Assembly: GCA_030540395.1 (NCBI GenBank)
Contig: JAUNWI010000010.1
Span: 1 to 64,000, forward strand
Reading direction: 5' to 3'
DNA length: 64,000 bases
Source: Phascolarctobacterium sp.
GTDB lineage: Bacteria > Bacillota > Negativicutes > Acidaminococcales > Acidaminococcaceae
Shown here: piece after piece, positions 16,725-24,825 of the stretch
Numbering within the stretch: position 1 is the first letter of the stretch
Layout: every line of letters starts with the position of its first letter
Notes under the pieces: generated by a model
Database searches by the model: none
The model's input: the letters and a program-made list of their open reading frames with translations, nothing else
Told to the model about the DNA's origin: nothing
Program-made: the position numbers and the translations under genes

Positions 16725-17837
16725 CTAACCACCAATTTCATTCATATTAAAGGTGGCAGGTTTTTCTTCAAAGTGATGGCCCATGGGCTTCTCATAAATG
16801 GCTTGTTGTAAGGCCTTTATTATTTCGCTGTCGCTTGACCTACTGCGCAGCAGCTGGCGCAAATCTAAGGTGCTTTTACTATATAAACAAGGCTTGAGCT
16901 GTCCCGTGCTTGTTAAACGTACACGATTACAGCTACCACAGAATTTATGATGTAATGGCTCGATAAAGCCTATGATTTGCTTTTTATGATTTTTGCTGGC
17001 TTCATAGTATACCGCAGGACCATTACCTAAGCTTTCTTTTAGTGGCCTTAACTCATAGCCCGCATGGGACAATATTTCCCGTATTTCAGTGCCACTATAG
17101 GAGGATAAAAAGTTGTTACAAGCCAGTGGCATAAGCTCAATAAAACGTAAAGGCACATCTAGACTGCCTGCAAACTCTACCAAATCAAGTATGTTCTTTT
17201 TACTAGCGGATAAAGATAAATCTGCCTCAGTCTCATTTCTTTTTAATGATGAGGGGCTGTCCGCCCTTACACTACTGTTTACAAAGCTATTTTTTATGGG
17301 CACGCAGTTAAGCTTACACTTAAGGCCAGCAGCTACAGCCTTTCCAATAGCATTTAGGACAGGTTCTAACTCTCCACCGCCTGTTATTTGCTTGTAAAGC
17401 TCTTTATCCAAGGTGTCTAGGCTGATATTGATGCCATCAATGCCGCAAGCCAGTAATTGTGGCAGGTTTTTCTCCAGTAGCGTTCCATTAGTTGTGAGCG
17501 TCACCTGCTCCACGCCTTCAATTTGTTTGAGCTTGGCGATGAAATCCACTGCACCCTTGCGCACTAAAGGCTCGCCGCCTGTTATTTTGAAGCGTGTAAT
17601 GCCCAAAGCTACAGCGCAGTGTGCAATACGCAAGATTTCCTCATAACGTAAAACATCACTATGTGCTAGCTTATAAAATGCTAAGCTTTCTATAGTTTGC
17701 AAGCCAAAACTGGTAGATGCTAAGCTGTTTTCTGCTTGCAAGCCTAGGCCAGGCCTACAGTACACGCATCGCAAATTACAGCGGTCCGTTAACGATATTC
17801 TCATGTAATTAATGTTTCTATGATATTTGTCTAGCAT
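16725..17837 (-). CDS. moaA: GTP 3',8-cyclase MoaA (radical SAM)
   Basis: A 370-residue protein (family about 325-340). It has the radical SAM cluster CNLRCVYC (Cys 20, 24, 27), the C-terminal cluster C300-x2-C303-x13-C317 (CGSCNRVRLT...KPCLY), and the essential C-terminal GG dipeptide. It makes the 3',8-cyclo-GTP substrate of MoaC. Extra length comes from two insertions at about 32-58 and 184-213; the second is Ser/Asn/Asp-rich and AT-rich at the DNA level. Start ATG 17837 fits the family N-terminus (YHRNINYMRISLTDRC). First gene of the Moco block in transcription order. Confidence 0.93.
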   Translation of the reverse strand: MLDKYHRNINYMRISLTDRCNLRCVYCRPGLGLQAENSLASTSFGLQTIESLAFYKLAHSDVLRYEEILRIAHCAVALGITRFKITGGEPLVRKGAVDFIAKLKQIEGVEQVTLTTNGTLLEKNLPQLLACGIDGINISLDTLDKELYKQITGGGELEPVLNAIGKAVAAGLKCKLNCVPIKNSFVNSSVRADSPSSLKRNETEADLSLSASKKNILDLVEFAGSLDVPLRFIELMPLACNNFLSSYSGTEIREILSHAGYELRPLKESLGNGPAVYYEASKNHKKQIIGFIEPLHHKFCGSCNRVRLTSTGQLKPCLYSKSTLDLRQLLRSRSSDSEIIKALQQAIYEKPMGHHFEEKPATFNMNEIGG

Positions 17838-17945
17838 GAATAATCCTTATATAATAATCTTGTTTTTGTAAATAGCCTCTCATTCGCTTTTTTTCGAGCG
17901 ATCGAATTATATCTATCACTATCTATGATAGTTATAGTAAGCGTA

Positions 17946-18550
17946 GGGAAAGCCTCCCCTTGGGGGGAGGTGTCAGTCGCGCAATATAGGTCGCTCGTAC
18001 TCATCTTGAAATGCGACTGACGGAGAGGGGATACTCCAAACATACTATTTATTGCTATTATTTAAACTCAATGCATACTTTTCTATCTCTTCACAAACAG
18101 CAGAAAAATAACAATCAATGTAGTTATTAGGAAATCTCATCACCTTCAAACCAAATTTTTCTAAATAAGCAGTTCTTTCTTTGTCATAGGCAGCAGACTT
18201 CTCATCGTAATGTTGACTACCATCTAATTCTATACACAGCTTAAGGCTATCACAGTAAAAATCAACTATATAATGGCCTATTGCTTTTTGTCGATACCAT
18301 TTTTCTTGTCTTTGCTTTAAAAAGTCATACCATAAGTGACGTTCTTGTCTCGTCATTGTTTGACGAAGCTTTTGAGCTCTTTTTATAATCTTTTCGTTGG
18401 TAAAATTATTGTACATCAAATCGCTTCCTTGATAGCATTTATACAATTCTTCTTGGATTAAGGCTCGGCGTCACCCCTCTCAGCCGCATCTTGGCTAGAT
18501 TAATAGCTAATATTCGGAGGCGGCAGCTCCCCCCTAGGGGAGCCTTTCCT
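17946..18550. mobile_element. Family A palindromic element carrying a DUF559 nuclease gene
   Basis: The left part (17946-18032) matches the left half of family A: palindromic CCTCCCCTTGGGGGGAGG, then GTCGCGC, and GCGACTGACGGAGAGGGGAT. The right part (about 18468-18550) matches the right half: CCCCTCTCAGCCGCAT, then GGCGGCAGCTCCCCCCTAGG. In the gene-less copy at 25877-26060 the two halves are joined by a loop of about 25 bases; here that loop holds the nuclease gene. The immediate outer flanks are also partly inverted (GCGTAGGGAAAG against GCGATAGGAAAG). I infer an element with long inverted ends whose cargo is DUF559. Confidence 0.7.
18045..18416 (-). CDS. DUF559 endonuclease-like protein
   Basis: A 123-residue protein of the DUF559 family, related to very-short-patch-repair (Vsr) and other PD-(D/E)xK endonucleases. 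Candidate active-site residues are D52 (IVDFYC), E63 and D65 (IELDGSQHYD); the N-terminal part (RAQKLRQTMTRQERHLWYDF) is also family-typical. Start ATG 18416 has AAGGA upstream; the frame is open 10 codons further. The gene fills the central loop of a family A palindromic element and is AT-rich relative to its neighbours, which suggests it travels with the element. The cleavage substrate is unknown. Confidence 0.85.
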   Translation of the reverse strand: MYNNFTNEKIIKRAQKLRQTMTRQERHLWYDFLKQRQEKWYRQKAIGHYIVDFYCDSLKLCIELDGSQHYDEKSAAYDKERTAYLEKFGLKVMRFPNNYIDCYFSAVCEEIEKYALSLNNSNK

Positions 18551-18609
18551 ATCGCTATCCTTTTTCGTTTCTATATACCTAACTAGAGAAAAGGAAAAAT
18601 AGATAATCC

Positions 18610-18870
18610 ATGAAATTGAGTAATAAGTAAGCAGCAGGTGAGCTGTGATTTTTAGCAAATGAGTGGTTGGAACAATAGAAGCAAGCGTTTCGAAAAACTA
18701 TAGCTTTCCTCGAACAGATTGGACACCGCAGCTTCGTGATTGTTCCCCACGAAATTTGCGTTATCCCCAATGGGACAGCTCCCTGCACAAATTCTGCTGC
18801 GTGCGAGGCACTTGCACAATTTGGCGACTCGCTTGAGAAAATCACCGCGAGCATGATGCTTACTTATTAC
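18610..18870 (-). repeat. Family B repeat, long copy, encoding a Cys4 peptide
   Basis: Matches 56231-56402 except for an in-frame extra segment of about 70 bp. Constant inner ends are GTGATTTT and AAAATCAC; outside them lie arms GTAATAAGTAAGCA and TGCTTACTTATTAC, a perfect 14-bp inversion. On the minus strand a frame from ATG 18854 to 18579 (91 codons) contains ISWGTITKLRCPICS and NACFYCSNHSFAKNHSS, a C-x2-C-x10-C-x2-C pattern. There is no ribosome site, so translation is unproven. The gap 18447-19068 holds the right end of the DUF559 element, this repeat and a family C repeat, and no other gene. Confidence 0.65.
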
Positions 18871-18979
18871 GAATTTCTTATTACCATCGTCACTCTCACT
18901 CAAGAATAACGCTTGCCTAAAATAATGCGGAAGCAAAGAATTACCTCCGCATTATTAGAATAAATACACAGCTACTATA

Positions 18980-19080
18980 AAGATGAGCTAGAAGGTATTA
19001 GATACGAGGAACGGCGACGACGGCGTATAAATAATACTCCTAGGAGCCGTGACGAAGCAGATGATGCCTTATAGCTCATC
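18980..19080. repeat. Family C palindromic repeat at the end of the hydroxylase gene
   Basis: The unit runs GAAGGTATTAGAT...GACGACGGCGTA...GACGAAGCAGATGATGCCTTAT and matches 33222-33329. Its outer arms AAGATGAGCTA and TAGCTCATCTT are perfectly inverted, and the right arm includes the last codons and stop of the molybdenum hydroxylase gene (19069). It could serve as that gene's 3' hairpin. Confidence 0.75.
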
Positions 19081-21351
19081 TTCTACCCCCAGCGCAATCT
19101 TTTCCGGCGTAATCGGCAGGGTAAAGAAACGATGTCCGGTGGCTTGATAAACAGCGTCAGCAATGGCCGGGCCAGGCGTATTAATTACCAGCTCGCCAAT
19201 GGATTTAGCACCGTAGGGGCCGCTTTCCTCATAGCTGCAGGCAAAATCCACATGAATGTGGCCAATATCCTGACGGCTCGGCACCTTATACTGCATAAAC
19301 GAATTCTCATAAATACGACCATCCGGGCTATAGGTCACATTTTCCATCAGGGTCATACCAATGCCCTGCAAAATGCCGCCCTCCGTCTGCACCTTCGCCA
19401 GATGCGGATTAATCGGCGTGCCGCAGTCCACAGAAGCATAATAATTCACAACCTCGGTCTCGCCCGTAGCCAAATCCGTCTCGATTTCGGCAACACCTGC
19501 CATAAAGGGCGGCGGACTGAGCAAGCTGTCCATCTCCACAGTCTCCTGCAGAGCAATATTATTAAAGCATTGAGATGCAACCGCGATATCCACAAGGGAA
19601 ATAGCCTTGTCGCTGACAGTGCTGCGCACCTCCTTGCCATCAAACACAACCTCTTCCACCGGGCATTCCAGCTTTTTGGCACCCAGTGCGCAAATCTTGG
19701 CACGAATGCGCTTAGCACACTCGTTCACCGCATTGCCGGTGATATAAGTGGTGCTGGAAGCATAAGAGCCGGAATCATAAGGAGACGCATCCGTATCGGC
19801 GCCAAAGACTTGGATTTGCTCGAAATCGCACTCCAAAACCTCCGCCGCCATTTGGGCCAAAATCGTATCGCAGCCCGTGCCCATATCCGCAGCACCGATG
19901 AGCAAGGTATAAGAACCATCATCGTTAACCTTGATGGTGGCACCGCCCACGTCGCAGTACGGAATGGACGAACCCTGCATAGCAATGGCCACGCCCATAG
20001 TGCGCACCTTGCCATTAGGCATTTTGCGCAGGGGGAACTTCTCGTCCCAGCCACTCATTTCCCGCACCTGAGCCAAGCATTTATCAAGAGCGCAGCTGGT
20101 GTTGGGCGCGCCATAATATGCGGGCATGATATCGCCCTCGCGAGTAATATTCATTTCGCGCAGAGTAATGGGATCCATATTGAGCTTGGCAGCCAGCTCA
20201 TTCACAGCACTTTCCACAGCAAAAATGCCTTGGGGCGCGCCATAACCGCGATAAGCGCCTGCTGCCTGCAAATTGGTATAGACAACATCAAAGCCAAAAC
20301 GGAAGGCCTCAGTGCGGTACAGAGGAATGGACTTGTGGCCGGACAGGCCTACAGTGGTAGGACCATGCTCACCGTAAGCACCCGTATTGGACAGAGTATA
20401 TAAATCAATAGCGCGAATCTTGCCCTCTTTGGTGGCGCCGAGGCGCACGCGCACCTCCATCTCGTGGCGGGGACTGGCCGCAATATGGCACTCATAACGG
20501 CTGAACACCATCTTGGAGGGCTTCTTCAGCTTCCAAGTTACAAAGGCAGGATACATTTCGCTGACGCAGCTTTGCTTAGCGCCAAAGCCACCACCGATAC
20601 GGGGCTTGGTCACACGCACCATGGTTTTGGGAATGTGCAACGCGTTGGCAACAATGCGGCGGCAGTGGAAGACGATTTGGGTGGAGCTCACAATGTGCAG
20701 GCGACCATAGGTATCAATGGTACAATAGGTGCAGAAGGGCTCCATCATATCCTGCTGCACAGCCTTCACACGATATTTGCGGTCTATGATGATATCGCAA
20801 TCAGCCAAAACGCCGTCCACATCACCATCGCTGATGGTTTCGGAGGCACACAGATTGCGCTTGTTGTCCGCACCAACGGGACTTAGTGATTCCCAGGTGT
20901 CCTCAGGATGCACCAAAACGGGATTATCCAGTGCCTTATGAAAATCCAGCACTGCTTCTAAAACATTATATTTAACCTTGATTAAGGACAGCGCCTTATC
21001 CACAGCCTTTTCGGTTTTACCGGCTACGATGGCCACAATATCGCCCACAAAGCGCACATGGCGGTCCAAAAGCAGGCGGTCGTAGGGGCTGGGCTCGGGA
21101 TAGGTTTGACCGGCGTAGGTACAGCGCTTGGCGTTTTGGTCCACGTCCTCATAGGTAAAAATGGCCTCCACATCGGGCACCTTGGCCGCAATGGCGGTGT
21201 TGATGCTCTCGATAATGGCGTTGGCATGGGGTGAACGCAAAACCTTGACGATGAGGCAATCCTTGGGCGCCAAATCGTCGGTATAAACGGGCTGGCCGGT
21301 TACCAGCTGCATGGCGTCCTTTTTGCGTAAGGGTTGATTAACAATTTTCAT
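19069..21351 (-). CDS. Molybdenum hydroxylase large subunit (xanthine dehydrogenase family)
   Basis: A 760-residue molybdopterin-binding subunit. It shows the N-terminal hammerhead domain (GQPVYTDDLAPKDCL), GGGFGAKQ, GAYRGYGAPQG, and near the C-terminus GPYGAKSIGE, with the catalytic glutamate of xanthine-dehydrogenase-type enzymes. It hydroxylates purine-like or other N-heterocycles at a Mo centre. The cluster includes YqeB, YqeC, a MocA-like protein and XdhC, markers of selenium-dependent molybdenum hydroxylases that carry a labile selenium ligand, so that class is inferred; no selenocysteine codon is expected. It lies three bases after the 2Fe-2S gene. Substrate is inferred, not shown. Confidence 0.88.
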   Translation of the reverse strand: MKIVNQPLRKKDAMQLVTGQPVYTDDLAPKDCLIVKVLRSPHANAIIESINTAIAAKVPDVEAIFTYEDVDQNAKRCTYAGQTYPEPSPYDRLLLDRHVRFVGDIVAIVAGKTEKAVDKALSLIKVKYNVLEAVLDFHKALDNPVLVHPEDTWESLSPVGADNKRNLCASETISDGDVDGVLADCDIIIDRKYRVKAVQQDMMEPFCTYCTIDTYGRLHIVSSTQIVFHCRRIVANALHIPKTMVRVTKPRIGGGFGAKQSCVSEMYPAFVTWKLKKPSKMVFSRYECHIAASPRHEMEVRVRLGATKEGKIRAIDLYTLSNTGAYGEHGPTTVGLSGHKSIPLYRTEAFRFGFDVVYTNLQAAGAYRGYGAPQGIFAVESAVNELAAKLNMDPITLREMNITREGDIMPAYYGAPNTSCALDKCLAQVREMSGWDEKFPLRKMPNGKVRTMGVAIAMQGSSIPYCDVGGATIKVNDDGSYTLLIGAADMGTGCDTILAQMAAEVLECDFEQIQVFGADTDASPYDSGSYASSTTYITGNAVNECAKRIRAKICALGAKKLECPVEEVVFDGKEVRSTVSDKAISLVDIAVASQCFNNIALQETVEMDSLLSPPPFMAGVAEIETDLATGETEVVNYYASVDCGTPINPHLAKVQTEGGILQGIGMTLMENVTYSPDGRIYENSFMQYKVPSRQDIGHIHVDFACSYEESGPYGAKSIGELVINTPGPAIADAVYQATGHRFFTLPITPEKIALGVEDEL

Positions 21352-21354
21352 GTG

Positions 21355-21825
21355 TTACACCTCCCCCTGTTGCGCTTTTTTCCAAGCGATAAAGTTTTGA
21401 ATACCACGAAGCTGGCCCTCATAGCCGGAGCAACGGCACAGGTTACCAGCCAAATATTCCTTGATTTCCTCTTCGCTGGGCTCGGGATTCTCTCTAAACA
21501 AAGCCAGCGCGTTCATAATCATGCCGGGATTGCAGAAGCCACATTGCTCCGCGCCCTGGTCCGCAATAAAGGCACCGAATTCGGCAGCCTCCTTTTGCAG
21601 GCCCTCCATGGTGGTTACCTTGTGACCGTCAGCGCGAGCTACCAAAACGGAGCAGCTCAAAACAGGCTTATCATCAAGAAATACGGTGCACAGGCCGCAG
21701 TTGGAGGTGTCGCAGCCACGCTTTACGCTGTAGCAACCCTCGTTGCGCACAAAATCTAATAAAGCCATATCCGCATCCACGGAGCGGGTTATTCTTTTAC
21801 CATTCAATGTCAATGTAACTTCCAT
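21355..21825 (-). CDS. Molybdenum hydroxylase 2Fe-2S subunit
   Basis: A 156-residue subunit carrying two [2Fe-2S] clusters. The plant-ferredoxin-type site is C38, C43, C46 and C58 (KRGCDTSNCGLC...LSC); the helical-domain site is C95 and C98 (EQCGFCNPG) with C130 and C132 (NLCRCSGY). It passes electrons from the molybdenum centre to FAD. Its ATG overlaps the stop of the FAD-subunit gene by one base (TGATG), so the subunits are coupled. Confidence 0.93.
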   Translation of the reverse strand: MEVTLTLNGKRITRSVDADMALLDFVRNEGCYSVKRGCDTSNCGLCTVFLDDKPVLSCSVLVARADGHKVTTMEGLQKEAAEFGAFIADQGAEQCGFCNPGMIMNALALFRENPEPSEEEIKEYLAGNLCRCSGYEGQLRGIQNFIAWKKAQQGEV

Positions 21826-22616
21826 CAGGCCTTACCTCCCAATGCTAAAATAGTCCGCTCAGCCAGCACCTTAATCAGGTGAGTGCGGTAAGCAGCGCTG
21901 CCGCGAGGATTGCTCTCCGTGGGTAATATTTCTGCCGCATGGGCAGCAAAGGCTTTTACGCCCTCCTCAGTAATGCCATCGCTCAAAAAGCCTTGCTCAT
22001 CGCGCACCAAGGCAGCCTTGGCCGGTCTAGCGCCCACAGCAATTTGCACGCCGGTACTGGTTTTAGCAGCGGCACAGGTCAGCACGGGGAAGTCCGTCTT
22101 GGCAATGCGCACAGAAGCGTAGCTGCAGGCCATTTCCTGCTTGGGAATGATTACCCGCACCAAAATATCGCGGTCATAGGGCATATTGGCAAATTCACTC
22201 ATGGGAATAACGCCGCCCTTATATAATTCAACCTTGGCATCCAAGGCCAGCAAAATCGTTAACACATCACTAAAGCCGAAGCGACCAAACACACTGCCGC
22301 CCACGGTGGCCAGATTGCGGAACTGCACGCCCACAATGTGACGCAGTGCTTCCTTCATGGCGCCGTTGGTATAGGCTGCAATGCCTGCATGGAGCTCCAG
22401 CTGGCGCAGGGTAACCATGGCACCAATGCTAAATTCAGTGTCATTTTCTTCTATTTTGTCCAAGCCTAAAGCGCTCAGGTCGATTAAGGTAGCAACGTTG
22501 CCCTTGGACAGACGCATCCACAGCATGCCACCCACAACTCTATTGGGACGCTTTTGGTTGAGCTGCCAAGCCTCTTCCAAGGTAGCAGCCTTTTTAATCT
22601 CACGGATAGTAAGCAT
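21825..22616 (-). CDS. Molybdenum hydroxylase FAD-binding subunit
   Basis: A 263-residue subunit of the CO-dehydrogenase medium-chain/XDH FAD type. It has the FAD segment near the N-terminus (NRVVGGMLWMRL; typically GG-T-L), the ATVGGSVFGRFGFSDV motif and a C-terminal CO_deh_flav_C-like domain ending in the AYRTHLIKVLAERTI helix. Start ATG 22616 is preferred because GGAGGG lies six bases upstream; the frame is open ten codons further. First gene of the three-subunit enzyme operon and divergent from the MocA-like gene. Confidence 0.88.
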   Translation of the reverse strand: MLTIREIKKAATLEEAWQLNQKRPNRVVGGMLWMRLSKGNVATLIDLSALGLDKIEENDTEFSIGAMVTLRQLELHAGIAAYTNGAMKEALRHIVGVQFRNLATVGGSVFGRFGFSDVLTILLALDAKVELYKGGVIPMSEFANMPYDRDILVRVIIPKQEMACSYASVRIAKTDFPVLTCAAAKTSTGVQIAVGARPAKAALVRDEQGFLSDGITEEGVKAFAAHAAEILPTESNPRGSAAYRTHLIKVLAERTILALGGKA

Positions 22617-22722
22617 AAAAAGCCCTCCATTATGTATTTTGCTCATAATAACTCTATTTTATTTTACCATAACTTGCAGGGTTTTGAAAGGAAATTGTGC
22701 GTCAATGTAGAATCTAGTAAAA

Positions 22723-22745
22723 GGTGAAGGCTGTTCACCCTTTTT
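22723..22745 (+). terminator. Terminator-like hairpin in the leader of the MocA-like gene
   Basis: GGTGAA and TTCACC pair across a five-base loop, followed by CTTTTT, 27 bases before the start codon at 22772. Upstream on this strand there is no gene to terminate, so it may be an attenuator in the leader or a chance hairpin. Confidence 0.35.
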
Positions 22746-22771
22746 AGTGACGATGAACGAAGGATAAAAGC

Positions 22772-23377
22772 ATGACTACATTATTTCCCATGGGCTGCAT
22801 TATTATGGCCTCGGGCCACAGTGCCCGCTTTGGCAGCAACAAGCTGCTGCAGGAATTTCACGGCCAACCCCTTATACAGTATATTTTGACTGCTACCCAG
22901 GACATTTTTGTCCAACGGGTTGTGGTGACGCGCTACGAAAAAATTGCCAGGCTGTGCCAGGAGCAGCACATTCCCTATCTTTTGCACGACAAGCCCTATT
23001 TGAACGACACTGTGCGGCTGGGTATGGCCTATTGCGAGTCTCCGGAGCTTTTGGGTTATGCCTTTTGCACCAGCGACCAGCCCTTTTTGCGCTGGCAAAG
23101 CGTTGCCAAGCTGTGCGCCAGCTTTGTGAAGACTCCCTATGCCATTCAGCGGCTGGCTTACGGTGAGTCACCGGGCAATCCCATGCTCTTTCCTGCTGAT
23201 TTGGCGGAGGAGCTGCGCAGCCTGCCCCAGGACAAGGGCGGCGGCATTTTAGCAAAAAAATATCCTGAACGAGTACGCCTGGTACAGGTTCAGGATAAGT
23301 ATGAGCTGTTTGATATTGATACTGTGCGTGATTTGCGCCAGTGCCTTAATCTTGCGGCAGCACGATATTCAAAATAA
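22772..23377 (+). CDS. MocA-like molybdenum cofactor cytidylyltransferase
   Basis: A 201-residue nucleotidyltransferase of the MobA/MocA family. Near the N-terminus it has IIMASGHSARFGSNKL (10-25), the nucleotide-binding loop with a conserved Lys. CTSDQPFLRWQSVAKL carries the metal-binding Asp, and SPGNPMLFP follows. MocA adds CMP to Moco for hydroxylases of the xanthine dehydrogenase type. It is the only plus-strand gene in the cluster, divergent from the enzyme operon. Its 3' end overlaps the convergent permease gene by 32 bp. AAGGA precedes the start. Confidence 0.82.
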   Translation: MTTLFPMGCIIMASGHSARFGSNKLLQEFHGQPLIQYILTATQDIFVQRVVVTRYEKIARLCQEQHIPYLLHDKPYLNDTVRLGMAYCESPELLGYAFCTSDQPFLRWQSVAKLCASFVKTPYAIQRLAYGESPGNPMLFPADLAEELRSLPQDKGGGILAKKYPERVRLVQVQDKYELFDIDTVRDLRQCLNLAAARYSK

Positions 23378-24737
23378 TAGCTACGAGAGCTGCAGGTACG
23401 ATGCCGGAGCCGCCAAAGATTAATTTAATAGCTGCGGGTGCATGGGCCAAAATACCAGGGTTTGCACCCATGCCATAACCAACGCCGAGAGCAACTGCCA
23501 CAATGGTCAGATTGCGCGGCGTTAATTTTTCTTTGGTAATCAATTGAATGCCGCTTACTACGATGCTGGAGAACATCATCACAGCTGCGCCGCCCAATAC
23601 GGATTGGGGCATGATGGAAACCAGTGCGCCCAGCTTGGGAATCAAGCCGCAGAGAATCAGGAAGATGGCGCCGGTCGCCAAAGCAAAGCGGTTCACAACC
23701 TTAGTCATAGCCACGAGACCCACGTTTTGGCTGAAGGAGGTGTTGGGCAGCACGCCGAAAAGTGCGGCAAAGCTGGAGCCCAAGCCGTCGCAGATAACGC
23801 CGCCGGACAGCTCCTTATCGGTTGCCTCGCGCTCAAGACCGCCCTCCATAACGCCGGAAATATCGCCCACGGTTTCTACCGCGGTAACAATAAACATGAT
23901 GCATACGGGGATAATGGCACGCATATCAAAAATAATATCCACGGGCATGAATTCCGGCACGGCAAACCAGCCTGCGTTGGCCACCTTATCCCAGTTCAGC
24001 ACCCAGGATTTGGTAAAGGTAACGCCCTTGGCAGTGACGCCGGTAGTGGGCAGCACCAAACCCATGATGAAGGCAGCAATATAGCCGGCGATAATGCCGA
24101 ACAAAATGGAGCTGGAGCTGAAGAAGCCCTTAGTACCATGCTTAAAGCACAGGATGACGATTAAAACGAAGAGGCCCAAGCCCAGGTTTTCCATGGAGCC
24201 AAAGTCCTTAGTTTTAAAGCCGCCGCCGAAGGAATTAATGCCAACGGCAATCAAGGACAGACCGATGGATAAAACTACGGTGCCAGTAACCACGGATGGG
24301 AAGAAACGGCGCAGGGGCTTAAGGAAAAAGCCCAAAATACCTTCAAAGAAGCCGCCGATAATGGACGCACCCATAATGGCACCATAGGCCATAACACCGC
24401 TACCCATGGTAGCAACAACACTGCTGAACACGCCGATGAAGCCGGAGCTGGTGCCCATGATGATGGGAACCTTGCCGCCGCATGGGCCGATGCCGTACAG
24501 CTGGATTAAGGTTACAATACCGGCGATAATCATAGCATTTTACAGCAGGCTGATTTGCAAATTGACAAATTCCGTGCCGCCCATGATGCCACAGGCACCG
24601 CCAATAATCAAAAGCGGAGTCAGGTTGCCTACAAACATGGCCAAAACATGCTGCAGGCCCAGGGGAACAGCTTGGCCCAAGGGCATTTCACCCTCGAAGC
24701 TATAGGCGCCCTTGGATAAATTTACTAATTTAGACAT
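23346..24737 (-). pseudogene. NCS2 xanthine/uracil-type permease interrupted by an in-frame TAA
   Basis: The reading frame runs 463 codons from ATG 24737 but has a TAA at codon 66 (24540-24542) in the same frame: the upstream part ends LQISLL and the downstream part begins NAMIIAGIVTLIQLYGIGP. Relatives usually have a glutamine there (QNA-), and CAA to TAA is one base change. Downstream motifs are family-typical (VLPNTSFSQNVGLVAMTKVVNRF with the conserved Asn/Gln). Intact relatives import purines or uracil across the inner membrane, which fits a purine hydroxylase cluster. Reinitiation at ATG 24533, two codons past the stop, would omit the first helix. Confidence 0.85.
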
Positions 24738-24825
24738 AGATACACCCTCCCAAAGGAATTTAACAGCAATATTTTATCGCATTTGACCTAGCTGTGTAAA
24801 GCTTTGAGGGAGAAAAATTTGCTGG

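Noticed and set aside
22723-22745. Molybdenum cofactor riboswitch upstream of the MocA-like gene
   Set aside because: Only a small hairpin with a T-run is present; none of the conserved Moco-aptamer blocks is seen in 22617-22771.
24540-24542. Recoded stop (selenocysteine or pyrrolysine) in the permease
   Set aside because: The codon is TAA, which is not recoded as Sec (TGA) or Pyl (TAG), and homologues are expected to have Gln. Nonsense mutation or sequencing error is simpler.
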